From contig NC_088313.1 of NCBI RefSeq assembly GCF_910592395.1, forward strand, positions 12,416,437 to 12,480,436: DNA of 64,000 nucleotides, read 5' to 3'. The position numbers and the translations under genes were made by a program. The stretch is from Lineus longissimus (Eukaryota > Nemertea > Pilidiophora > Heteronemertea > Lineidae). The notes beneath the pieces were generated by a model. That model did no database searches. It was not told where the DNA came from and saw only the letters and a program-made list of their open reading frames with translations. Numbering within the stretch: the first letter of the stretch is position 1; each line of letters begins with the position of its first letter. Shown piece after piece: positions 1 through 9,900 of the stretch.

Positions 1-160
1 AATTGCTCATTTATTAAAAGTGTATCAAAATGGCCCCAACAAAGTATAAACAGGCTTGGCAGTGTTTAAATTTTTCCGACAAAAGTGTAAGGGTATGTTT
101 CTCTGCTGGTCCCAGCTGTTATTGACAAGCAGAAACCAATAATTTGCCATGAAGTTTTAC

Positions 161-409
161 CTCGTATCTTATGTCTGCCTCTTTAAAAAATGCTCGTCTC
201 TGCAGCTGATTTACTTCATTATCCTGCTGCGATTCTTGGAATATCTTAAGCATTTCTTTCTTGTCATCTTTTGACATTACAAGAAGATCTGCTTTGCTCA
301 AACCACACTTCAGCAGTTGCACGTCAAGGGCGATGCTCTCTTCATCCACAGTGTGCCTCTTGGCAAGCCTTAGAACCCGCCCGGTGGATCTCTGCTTCAC
401 CACCACCAC
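161..409 (-). CDS. internal coding exon of an unrecognised minus-strand gene
   Basis: An 83-codon exon on the minus strand, bounded by an acceptor (CTTTCTAG, read on the minus strand, just above 409) and a donor (GAG|GTAAAA, below 161). It is in phase 0 with the upstream exon at 1873-2112, so the two join without breaking frame. The product is charged and probably helical: it opens with four valines and a basic stretch, then has a Lys/Asp-rich middle around KDDKKEMLKIFQ and a polar Gln/Asn-rich end. I see no catalytic motif, signal peptide or membrane segment. I do not recognise the family. The basic and acidic N-terminal composition would suit a nuclear protein, but that is only an inference. 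The gene continues beyond the left edge of the window. Confidence 0.6.
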
Positions 410-659
410 CTAGAAAGAAAAGAGGCAAAAATTATCTGTTGAAAATTGGCATATTTCAAGGCATTCTGCAAATGCCAGGAGAAATACTATTTATTAGGAC
501 AACAGAAGTAGCAAATTGGAAATACTTGATGGTAATAGATGAAATGGCCAGGGCCATTGTGCTCACCTCATGTGGAGGAAAGATGGATAAAGAGCATGGT
601 ATTGTGTCATGTAGTGTTAGGTTTGATGTAGGTCCAAGCAATTACAATTTCCCCAAAAT

Positions 660-1632
660 GGCCAATTTACAGTACATTCGACCTCTGTGACCTTGAAAAG
701 TAGGTCAAATCAAAGAAGACCCGGGTGATACATTGAATGGTTGTTAGAATTAGATGTACCTATGATATAAAATTGGTGCCAATCGGGCAAGTCATTACTA
801 GGAATAATGGCATTTTGATGAATTTAGGATTTGGCCCCCTCCCTGGAGGCAAAACGGCAAATCAGATCGCACCAAACTTCGCTACCTGAGATCACCTGAC
901 CAAGGGGTACACGTGTACTTAATTTGTGATCAATAGTCATTGCAGTTAAGAAACGTGCCATAGTTACGTCCTGACGGCGAATTTACGTCATTTGACCTCT
1001 GTGACCTTGACAAGAAGGTCAAATTAAAAACCTGTGTGACATATACTGTATGGTGGTTAGATGTACCCATGATATCAAATTGGTGGCAATCGGGCAAGAA
1101 GTTAAGGAATAATCACATTTTTAAGGTTTTTGGATTTTGCCCCCTGGTGGTCAAGTGGTGAATCATATTGGCCCAAACTTCGGTCCCTGAGATCACCTGA
1201 CTAAGGGGGAAATGTGTACCAAATTTGGTATAAATAGTCATTGCAGTTTAGAAACGTGCCATCGTTACATCCTAACGGCCAATTTACACCATTTGACCTC
1301 TGTGACCTTGAAAAGGAGGTCAAATCAAAAACCCGGAGGATATATGATGCACCTTTGCTAGAAGTACCTACCATATTTTTTTCAAAATTTCCCGACTACT
1401 ATTAAGGGATTATTGCATATTTTCACTTTTAACGTTTGGCCCCCTGGTGGCCAAACCATGAAACGAATCGGACTGAAACTTGGTCTCCAAGGTGTCATTA
1501 CATAAGGGTACATGTGTACCAAGTTTCAACTCAATAGCTCTAACAGTTACGAAACGTGCCCTGCTAACGGACGACGGACGACGGACGCCACGGTATGGGA
1601 TAAGCTCACCTCTGCTAAGAGGTGAGCTAAAA
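660..1632 (+). repeat. tandem array of about 300-bp units with nuclear-receptor-like motifs
   Basis: Three diverged units of roughly 300 bp follow one another. Each carries TTTGACCTCTGTGACCTTGA or a one-base variant (near 680, 993 and 1294), a TTGGCCCCCTGGTGG-like stretch, and GAAACGTGCCAT/C near its end. The array finishes with repeated GGACGACGG and a short hairpin around GCTCACC/GGTGAGC, ending near 1632 in GGTGAGCTAAAAA. An inverted array of the same family lies at about 10660-11680. It occupies the intron between the two left-gene exons. No coding potential. Confidence 0.7.
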
Positions 1633-1872
1633 AGGAAATTGAGGCATATCATTCCATTGAAAAATGAGGTCCATGTAGCCCATATTCTGGGGGTGGTCAT
1701 AAGATTCCACCACTGTCTTCTGTTCCTTTCAACAGCAAAAAATTCAGCCATTTTGAACAAACAGCAATATTTACTCTGTCTGTCAGTTTACAAGCATTCA
1801 TTGCAATATACTTATACTATCCATCAGACATGTCAGAAAATGATGAACAAAAAAACAAGTTTAACAACAAAC

Positions 1873-2112
1873 CTCATCATCATCTTCATCATCACCATCC
1901 TCCTCGGGATCATAATCTCCATCATCATCTCTTTTCCTCGATATCTGTACGGGGGATTTCAACTCATCATCAGGTACAGTGAATGCATCGATTTTTGACT
2001 GGACGACCTTCTCAGGTGAAACCTTTTCTTCGTCATCTCCTGCGAACTCGAGCGGCGGTCGACTGGCCTTGGTACCCAATCTTCTGCCCCTTCCGCGTCC
2101 TTTCTCCATCAC
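1873..2112 (-). CDS. upstream (probably first) coding exon of the same minus-strand gene
   Basis: An 80-codon open exon, with a donor (GATGAG|GTTTGT) at its low-coordinate end and an acceptor-like CCCTAG just above 2112. The exon starts GTG ATG. The ATG at 2107-2109 is therefore a likely translation start, either inside an exon whose 5' part is untranslated or in a continuing reading frame. The product begins with a basic GRGRGRR run. It then turns strongly acidic, ending in a stretch of about 15 Asp/Glu residues that continues into the exon at 161-409. A basic-then-acidic low-complexity N terminus is common in nucleolar and chromatin proteins, but nothing identifies the family. The gene is divergent from the TBC gene at 5269. 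The 3.2 kb between them is largely transposon-derived. Confidence 0.55.
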
Positions 2113-2348
2113 CTAGGGAAAAAACCAGTTTACAGACTCCACTTGGTGTAACCAATGTTAGGAAAGTCCAAATAGTTTTGCTGATCAGGAAGCCAACGTT
2201 ATGATTTCATAAAGTCCATTGTCCTGCTGATACAGTTAATCAGAAGGCCAATAGTGGCCCATGTTGTGAAAGTCCGAATAGTTTAGGTGATAATTAGGAA
2301 CCTTTTAAAAGTATATTTGAATGATAAGATCAAGGCTTGTTGTCACTT

Positions 2349-3103
2349 ATGCAAGTATCAATGCGTATCTTTTCCCCCCCTCCTCAAGGGTCGACAAGAT
2401 TCGGCGCCGTTTCTCTGCCGAAGCTTGAGGTATTTTCTTCCTGGAATTGTCGTAATCTTGGCGATGAAGTGCGAGGTTGTTGTGATATTGCGCCGAAAGC
2501 TTAACGACAAGATTGGATCAGCCGTGTTTTGTTTGCCGTAATCTTGGCGAAGACCCGGCGGGGTCATCGTCGTAATCTTGCCGGATTGGGGATTCCCCCT
2601 TGCGCATGCGTGGTACGCAATTTTTCGACGCTGTCACGCTTTTCATGCTGTTGTAGTGAACGCGTGTGTCGTGTGTTCTCGCATACTTTGGGGCATACTT
2701 TGCAGGTAATTTGTGTTTCATTTTCTTTGTATCATATCATCGTAAGATTTGGAGACCAAGGACTCGCTGAAGCCCTGAGGTTATCGATATAATGGCCTAG
2801 ATTTTTAGCCCCTGCGACCCTATCTCTGCCGTGCTGCTAGTGCAGTGCCGAGTTGTGGTGGTCGAACATCTTTGGTGATTTCTGACCTAAAAAGGTGATA
2901 GCATGTCGAACATCTTAGGAAAAGGTGGTTAGGTGTCGAAATCTTTCCACATCATTGGATAATAGCAAGTGATAACCTGACGATTTTCCATAAGTGTCTG
3001 ATGAACTCCTGTCGTAGCTTAGGTGAAGTGCATTGGGTATATTGTCGTAAAGGTGTCGAATCCTTGAGGAGGGGAGGGAAAAGATACGCATTGATACTTG
3101 CAT
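2349..3103. mobile_element. foldback MITE, about 755 bp
   Basis: The first about 55 bases (2349-2405, starting ATGCAAGTATCAATGCG) return as the reverse complement at 3048-3103 (ending GCATTGATACTTGCAT). The interior is made of short repeats of GTCGTAATCTTGGCG and GGTGTCGAA types and has no ORF. It lies between the two divergent genes, so sequence here, including a palindromic GCGCATGCGT near 2600, cannot simply be read as their promoter. I found no clear target duplication. Confidence 0.65.
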
Positions 3104-3760
3104 TAGGAATAGCTAAGGTCCATAAATGTCCAAAAACCAGATGGTTAAAATAATTGTGTTCGACGTGATGACACTTGACAGTTTTAAAATTGAATTTTTT
3201 TTCAAAAAACAAAATAGTCAAGTTTCCGACCTAAATACCCTTCAGTAACCAGACATTGTGGTTGACGTTGTCAGTAAATGAGATGTTTTTCCCCATTTTA
3301 TCTGACCCATTGACACTGACAGTCACACTGACAGTGCCTGAAAGTGCCTTCCATTGGTGTTCCACCCAGGCGTCACACAATAGACACCCTACGAAAATAA
3401 ATTTGGGCCATTTTGAAACGACTCTTTTCATAGGCAACGTTTGTTTACCAATACCATGCCTGGCATAAAAGTAAAAATATACAAGCATATTCAAGCAATT
3501 TACTTGAAGTTATCCATGCCTGTCAATGTTCATGATATTTTGAATGCTTTTGCCTTGGTGATGATTTGATTTAAAACGTGACTTTTATGTCATGGTCAAC
3601 TTACGCTGCCTGTGAAAAGGGTCTATTACCTGCCACCTGGTGTATATGCGGAATGACATGACATCACAGGGCGTAAGCCTGTGTTTCACTGTGACATCTT
3701 TGATGGCGTTATGACGTAAATCCTGGTGGAAACGTCAATTACACTGCACACCCCCCCCCT

Positions 3761-4671
3761 CATCCTGAGGATATCAGGGGTTAATGTTCGCTTCTCCAAC
3801 CCTGCACACAATCACTACCCCCCCCCCCCCCCCCGAAACATTCGTCCTCATTAGGTGAAGTACAGGCGTACATCACGTCAGCACCGCGATTAAACTATCA
3901 ACCTCGGTGGTAGTACCGTACTTCTATACATACATACATACATACATACATATATTACTGCAAATAGGCTTTTTAGCCTGTAGCAGGTTTTTTCTTCTTA
4001 ACTTTTTCTGCTGATTGCGGGAGTGCGGTGGGGCGGAAGCGAGGGTTTAGGATTGGTTTTGGGTCCAGGCTAAATGACTCAGATTTGTAGTGGGCATCTA
4101 TCTGGTTTTTAAATATATTTAGGGACTCGGCGTTAACAATATGGTTCGGTAGGCTGTTCCATGGGTCAATGACTCGGTTTGAGAAAAAATACTTTCGTGT
4201 ATCCATCCTGGCTCTAGGTTTGTTGAGTTTAAAAGAATGCCCTCTGGTCAGGTGTTTATCATCAGCTGGTCTGAGTAGTTTTTCTCCTTCAATATTATAA
4301 AATCCATGTGAGATTTTATACGCCTCTATCAAATCTCCTCGTAACCTTCTATATGCAAGACTAGGTAAACCTACGAGCTTTAATCTATGATTTTTATGTA
4401 TGAAAACCGCATTTAGATCTCTTCGAATCGAGGTTGCAGTGCGCACCTTGAAGGAGACACAGGCCCGGGTCACTGCTCTCACTTTGTCGGCGTGATCAAA
4501 ATCAAATGCGAGTCAATCTCCGACCAAGCAAAGCAGCAACATTCAAGCATTAGCATAGGCCTAGTGTTAGTGTAGGACTACTATCACTACTATCCACTGC
4601 GCTGAAGAATGAATGTGGGTTTGAGTGCAGGGCCAGAGAAGCGAACATTAACCCCCGATTTCCTCAGGATG
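3761..4671. mobile_element. Mutator-like foldback MITE interrupted by a LINE fragment
   Basis: The ends are inverted repeats beginning CATCCTGAGGA and ending TCCTCAGGATG, with the conserved subterminal run GGGGTTAATGTTCG. The copy at 22167-22671 has the same ends and interior but lacks the segment 3928-4383, so it serves as an empty-site reference. The family is assigned to the Mutator-like group from the 9-bp target duplication seen at that second copy. Here the expected flanks (poly-C on the left) are too simple to confirm one. Confidence 0.65.
3928..4383 (-). pseudogene. 5'-truncated LINE: C-terminal end of a non-LTR reverse transcriptase ORF
   Basis: On the minus strand, about 135 residues are open to a stop at 3973. 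They match the far C-terminal region typical of CR1/L2/Jockey-type reverse transcriptase ORFs, with hallmarks LPSLAYRRLRGDLIEAYKI and DPWNSLPNHIVNA. Downstream of the stop the element ends in a (CATA)n tract at 3927-3953, like the short tandem tails of such LINEs. It sits inside the MITE at 3761-4671. TCTAT occurs at both junctions (3923-3927 and 4384-4388) and is a candidate target duplication. The first about 30 residues of the longer open frame (4384-4482) come from the MITE, not the LINE. No RT catalytic region is left, so it is dead. Confidence 0.75.
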
Positions 4672-5268
4672 GCCCTCACTGCACTTTTCTGTATCACCCT
4701 GTAGCCTAGGCTAAAAGTCATCACCGAATCGCGAACACTAAAGTGAAAGTAAACTTCCCTTTGTTTACCTGAATATTCTGAAGTGACAGCTAAAGTAAAG
4801 TTATTGATGAACAAGTCTAAAACACGAGGATAGTTTTAACAAAGTTAGCATCCAACTTTGAACGAGGCTATTCGCTTTTGCTAGGTTTTTATTCGCATTT
4901 TCGTCAAAAAAGTTGGCAACATTTTTGGAATCGGCGGGGTGGCGGGAACTTCCGGTGTGCCAAAGAGTTTTGCCTATTTCTCCATTTTATTTCATTCAAA
5001 GGCCAAAATGCCGCTTTTTCTCGATAATTAATGATTATTGATTGTATCATAAATTAAACTATTGTTTTTTTTGTTTGCTTCAGATATTTCGACCTTGACC
5101 TCATTTACATAAAACATGGCCGAATTTTCTGTCAACACAAAATTTTGAGATTCTGGGAGAATACTATCAAAATGTCATAAAATTTCGCAATATCGTTGTG
5201 TTTTTGTCCAAGCAGGAGGTGTGACAGGGTACACTTTAAAAGTGTGTTTAAGAATACCTTTGTAAGGA
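4672..5268. other. upstream region of the TBC gene
   Basis: This gene-free stretch holds the immediate 5' flank and probably 5' UTR of the TBC gene. A TTTGTTTGCTTCAG acceptor-like sequence near 5070-5083 would allow a non-coding first exon further upstream. I see no clear TATA box or CpG-rich promoter. Confidence 0.3.
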
Positions 5269-6998
5269 ATGCGAGATCATTCAGAACCTCCTGCAAATAA
5301 GGAAGCAAATGTTGGGTGTTGTTGCCAAAAAGGTCGTGGCCCAAGGCCAGCCACAGAAAATGCATGTGGATTCATTCATGTCAATGGTAATGGTTGCACC
5401 AGAGCAAATGACGATTGGGATGTTGCTGACTGTTCCTGCTCAGGTATTCGTCAGGAATACTGCAATGGTTGTAAGACAATGGGGTGGCAACCAACAGGAT
5501 TAATTTGTGATATGAATACGAACACAAAAAACGGTGACAACAAAATCATTCCATCCAAATCAACGCCTAATTGTTTCGACAACCAGGAATCATGTGAAGA
5601 GATTCCAACTGTTAGCTTGTTTGGAAACCATGTCCATCAAGATGTGGATCTTCTCAAAGCGCAGATTGCAAAGACTATAGACCGTGATCCTTTCAAAGTT
5701 GCCTCGCAGACTGTCTGTGATGATGGTCACAAAACAGACACATCTTTGGGTCTCTTGAAATGTGATCCTTTTCACACAGAAAAGACTGTTTCATCTTTAA
5801 GTGGTAAAAAAGTAGACCACAATCACTTTACGAGTAGTTCTGGTGTAAAAAAAGAGGGTCAAGACCAGCAAGACAGTGAAAGTTCTCAAACTTTTCCGCC
5901 AAAGGATTCAGAACTGTCGTCTAGTTTGCCAAATTTAGCTACTCTTCTCAATGATTTCAATAACGCTAATGAAAGCTGTGCAAAGAACTTATTCAATGGC
6001 AGAATTTCAAGATCAGGTTCAACTGGCTCTCCACAATTGGTTGGCCAAGTGCAGCGCCAAGAAATAGACTTGTCTCCAGAGAGGAGATGGGGACGACATC
6101 CGAGCCCCGATGATCTTTCTCCAGACATTGCTAATGGTCTAGATCACAACTTCTCAAGCCCAGATGTTTCTCATTCGGAGGAGTTTGATGGAGAAAGAAG
6201 ATTCAATGGATTGTTGACATCAGGTGATGCAAGTAAATCACCGGATACAATTTCTCAAAGATCTGCATCCAGTTTTATATCTGATGGTGGAGGCGGGTCT
6301 CATTGTGATGAACAATCTCAGCCACTTGTTAGGAGGAAGAACAAAGAATTAACCTTGTGTGTTAATCCCTCTAATAGCCGGCTCTCAAAAGTGTTGGAGA
6401 ATATTCCATTAATCTATATTCCCCATACCAAACAGCTGTTATCAGCTGGTACAAGTAATCAAACTGTGGCTACTGAAAGACGGACCGGGACAGAAAGCGT
6501 TGATGCTGTCTCATTGAATCAGGATTTAGAAGTGGGTCAGTTAGATTATGCTGGCAGTTTATGTGCCGAAACAGGTAGCCAGTGTGGAATGACCGGGATA
6601 ACAGACCCGGAGTTCATGGACATTCTTACCAACACTGATCTTGATACCATTGATAAGTTAGAAGGTCCAAGAGATGCTCTGCATCGCACGAATACCTCAG
6701 GGTCACTGTCGCGTACAGATGCATCCTCTTTCTCAAGTATTTCCAGCATTAGCACTGGAACGGATTTCTCAATCTCCGCTGCTTCCTTGGGAGATGATTA
6801 TCTGGACATGAAAGCCAAGGCGCTTGTGATTGACACGGATGAGGCGGGTTTTATGGATGTGAATCTCCATGCCAGGAATACTTATGAGAAATCTCACAGC
6901 CATACGAGTTCATTGGATAGCGGGATAGATGAGAAAATAGCACAAGGTATTCAGGGGGTGAAATCAAAGAGAAGAGGATTGACAAGTTTTTTATCAAG
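5269..6998 (+). CDS. TBC1D12/14-like exon 1 (long N-terminal exon)
   Basis: Starts at ATG 5269 (AAGGAATGC context) and ends at AAG|GTAAGC, leaving phase 2. It encodes 576 residues. The first 70 are Cys-rich (a CCC run, then CSC and CNGC). The rest is Ser/Asp/Asn-rich and probably disordered. The end, around [14 protein letters not shown], resembles the conserved stretch before the coiled coil in vertebrate TBC1D14. Earlier in-frame codons are stopped, and the ATG is the first in the open frame. Confidence 0.9.
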
Positions 6999-9900
6999 GT
7001 AAGCAGCATAAGTCAGTAATTATTGCCTGTTAGATTGATTGATTGATGATCAGTTCATGCAATCAGTCAGACTCAAACTTATTTTGTTATAACTTGTTGT
7101 AGTCTGACTAGTGAATGAATTGTACAACTGGCATGACTGGTATCATTCATAAAGCATGCTGAAACCCTAAAAGAGGCCAAGCCAGAGAACGCCCTTGGTT
7201 GAGATAACTCCATTGGAATTCCCTGGAAAGCACATCAATAAAATTCGTTTCTAAAGAATAGTGATTGAGGAATTAGTGTACAAAATGAGGTAAGTTGTTT
7301 ACCATCCATTTGTACAGGAGTTTGAGTCAATTCTCTTCAAAGAACAATCTCACATTTCGATATTTGTGCTGGGTTTTCAACCTCGCCATGCCAGCTTGCA
7401 GTCATTCCCGATTCCACATTTGTGACCCATCACAGCAAAACCAGGCGCATGTCGCACAGAAGATGAGCCTAAATGCACCAGGAGATAATGGAAGAAATTG
7501 ATGTGCTCATATTTCACAAAAGGCAGACAACAGAGAAATGAACAAGCGGTCTGTCTCAACCTGCCAAGCTCAGAGCGACATGCACCTGGTTTTGCTGTGA
7601 CGGGTCACATTTTAGGATTCTCCCATGAAAGTTGAAATCTTTTGTGGAAGCGTCCATTTCAGATTTCAAGTTAGCCTTATAAGTGGGAACAAACCGTCGA
7701 CACCCTTCCAATCACCACTATAAGACAACATCATCGTCTAATGGGCCGCTCCAGGCCAGTCGATTTGGTGCGCATGCGTACTACGGAAAACTTAGCAGAC
7801 TTGAAATCTATCATGGACTTGGCCAGTAGAAAGCATGATTTCTTCGCGAAAAAGAAAAAATTACCCTCTTTTGTAGCTACATGTATGTGGATGGAGATTA
7901 AATGCTTTTAGATTCGTAACAGGGTGTCGGCACACTTTTGATGAAATCTCGGTCTGAACAGCGGCTACACGGCATAAAAATCCATCGGTACCACTAGGTG
8001 TTTTGGAAAAATTAAGAATGAGGCGATCTCGTGAATGGGCAAATCGCAATGCATTGTTGTCCGACATTTGCATGCAAAACATTCACCTGGGCGTGGAGGT
8101 TTTCTGGTTCTGCCCTGAGTTTCTTTCGTTGATGGTATACTGATAGTGAAACAGACTCAAGGTGGTGATTCACTGTGTCCTTTCTTGCATGTTGACACCT
8201 ATTCTCGAGCTATGAACAGCATGTTTCGATACCAGTGTGTCCCTAAATGTGAAATCAATATTGCAAGGATGGCCAAGCTAGCCATGGAAACGCTGCTATT
8301 CGCATGTAAATGGCCTTGGCTGAGGTGAGTGACTGACTAGGGACAATATGAAGAATTGGCATTGGATTGGACAGGTATTGCTGTTGATAAAAAAACTACA
8401 AAATACAACATTGAGTGACAATGAAAAGCATTTCATAATGCAATTGGGAGGAAACTTGAATGTTGTTTAGTGCCAACATATATCACTCTAATTTTTTTGG
8501 TTTACCATCAGGTTGGTCACAAAAATACATTTTAAAGTTTTTGGTTTGTCAATTTTGATGCTGTAACTTATTTCTTCAAATTTATTTCAATTCAATATCG
8601 ATATCGGTAAAATCTCAAATTCGATTTCATATTAAATGCATTTGAGGAATTTAAGAATGTATTTTGAGACCTTTCTGATGATAAACCAAGTAAAAACTTA
8701 GTTTACTGATAAATTGAGAGTCAGGAGATCAGTGGCGTAGTGGTTAGAGCACCGGCCGGGCTCATAATCAGGAGGTCATGGGTTAGATTCTTGGAAGGGT
8801 CACCGCTGTTTCGTCTTTGTGTCCTTGAGCAACGCACTTTACCCTACTTGCTTACTCTACCCAGGAGTAAATGGGTACCTGGCTGGCAGGGATGGCGAAC
8901 TATGAATGTTAGTCCTGAGCGCTGTATAGCTGCAGCCCGGACCTGTGATACTCCCATAAAGTAGAGCTTGAATCAGGAAGTTACAGGCCAATGGTAGGGG
9001 TGCGAAGCGCTTTGAGGGGCTGAAACTAGTTGGATTTAGCGCTATATTAGTCTCATGATTATTATTATTTAGATAATGTGTCATTGCCTTCTGAATGTGT
9101 GGACAGTGTATCCATGATATCAGAGGGTACCACTGTAATCCAATGTTAAGGCAGACAGGCCACTTTTGCCTTTGCTGATTCTGAAATTTTGGGGCAGTGA
9201 GGCTAAGGGGAAGGCAGTGCAGCCATTGCCCCTGTTGCCTTGGCTAGTGTTGAGCTGGTCTTTTGGTTATATTGTCTTATTCACAGTGACCTGTCCACAA
9301 TCACAAGCAGATCCCATTCAATTGGCCCCACCCATTCATGCTTTCTCACTTGAGTTTGATTTTGCCTTATGCCCAGTGATGGGCTCAGTACACTGACAAT
9401 ATATGTCCGTGTACATTTTTATACATTTTCGTGATTTAAAATAAATTCGATGCTGGGATTTTCATCAAATTTTGCAGAAGTGTAGTCCTATATCTTGTCA
9501 ATGTCATAAAAGAATTTGAATAAGTTCCAATGATTCTATATTGTTTTATTAGCGTTTTCGTGAGACATGTCAGAATACACCACCTGAAAATGGACCACCA
9601 ATGGCGCGCAAACAATAAGCAGAAAGCGCCATTTCGAAAGCGTCGCCTGTCGCCGAACCATCTAAGTAGCTATTTGCCGAATCATTAGCGCGTACACCAC
9701 GACAAAGCCGAGCTTTTAACAAGCCGGGCGAATTTGGACCATCAAGCTTGATGGGACAAATTCGCCGGCAATTTGTATCGGCAATGGATTGCCAAACCAA
9801 TTTGTCGTGGCAATGTGGTTGTGTACGTGCAATTGGTCCACCAATATTTCGTGGTGTACGCGCAGCTATTGCGGGCCGTGTTTAGTGCCTTTGAGAGAAT

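Noticed and set aside
1480-1998. 172-codon ORF with a hydrophobic run
   Set aside because: It crosses the 300-bp repeat and is antisense to the coding exon at 1873-2112; the hydrophobic part is the complement of the acidic exon.
2595-2615. NRF1-like promoter site (GCGCATGCGT) for the divergent gene pair
   Set aside because: It lies within a foldback MITE interior, so it is not good evidence for a host promoter.
4384-4482. N-terminal part of the LINE ORF
   Set aside because: The same sequence occurs in the LINE-free MITE copy at 22.45-22.52 kb, so it belongs to the MITE.
8740-8815. tRNA-Met-like gene
   Set aside because: Box A and B are present but the arms do not pair, and SINE body and tail sequence follows directly.
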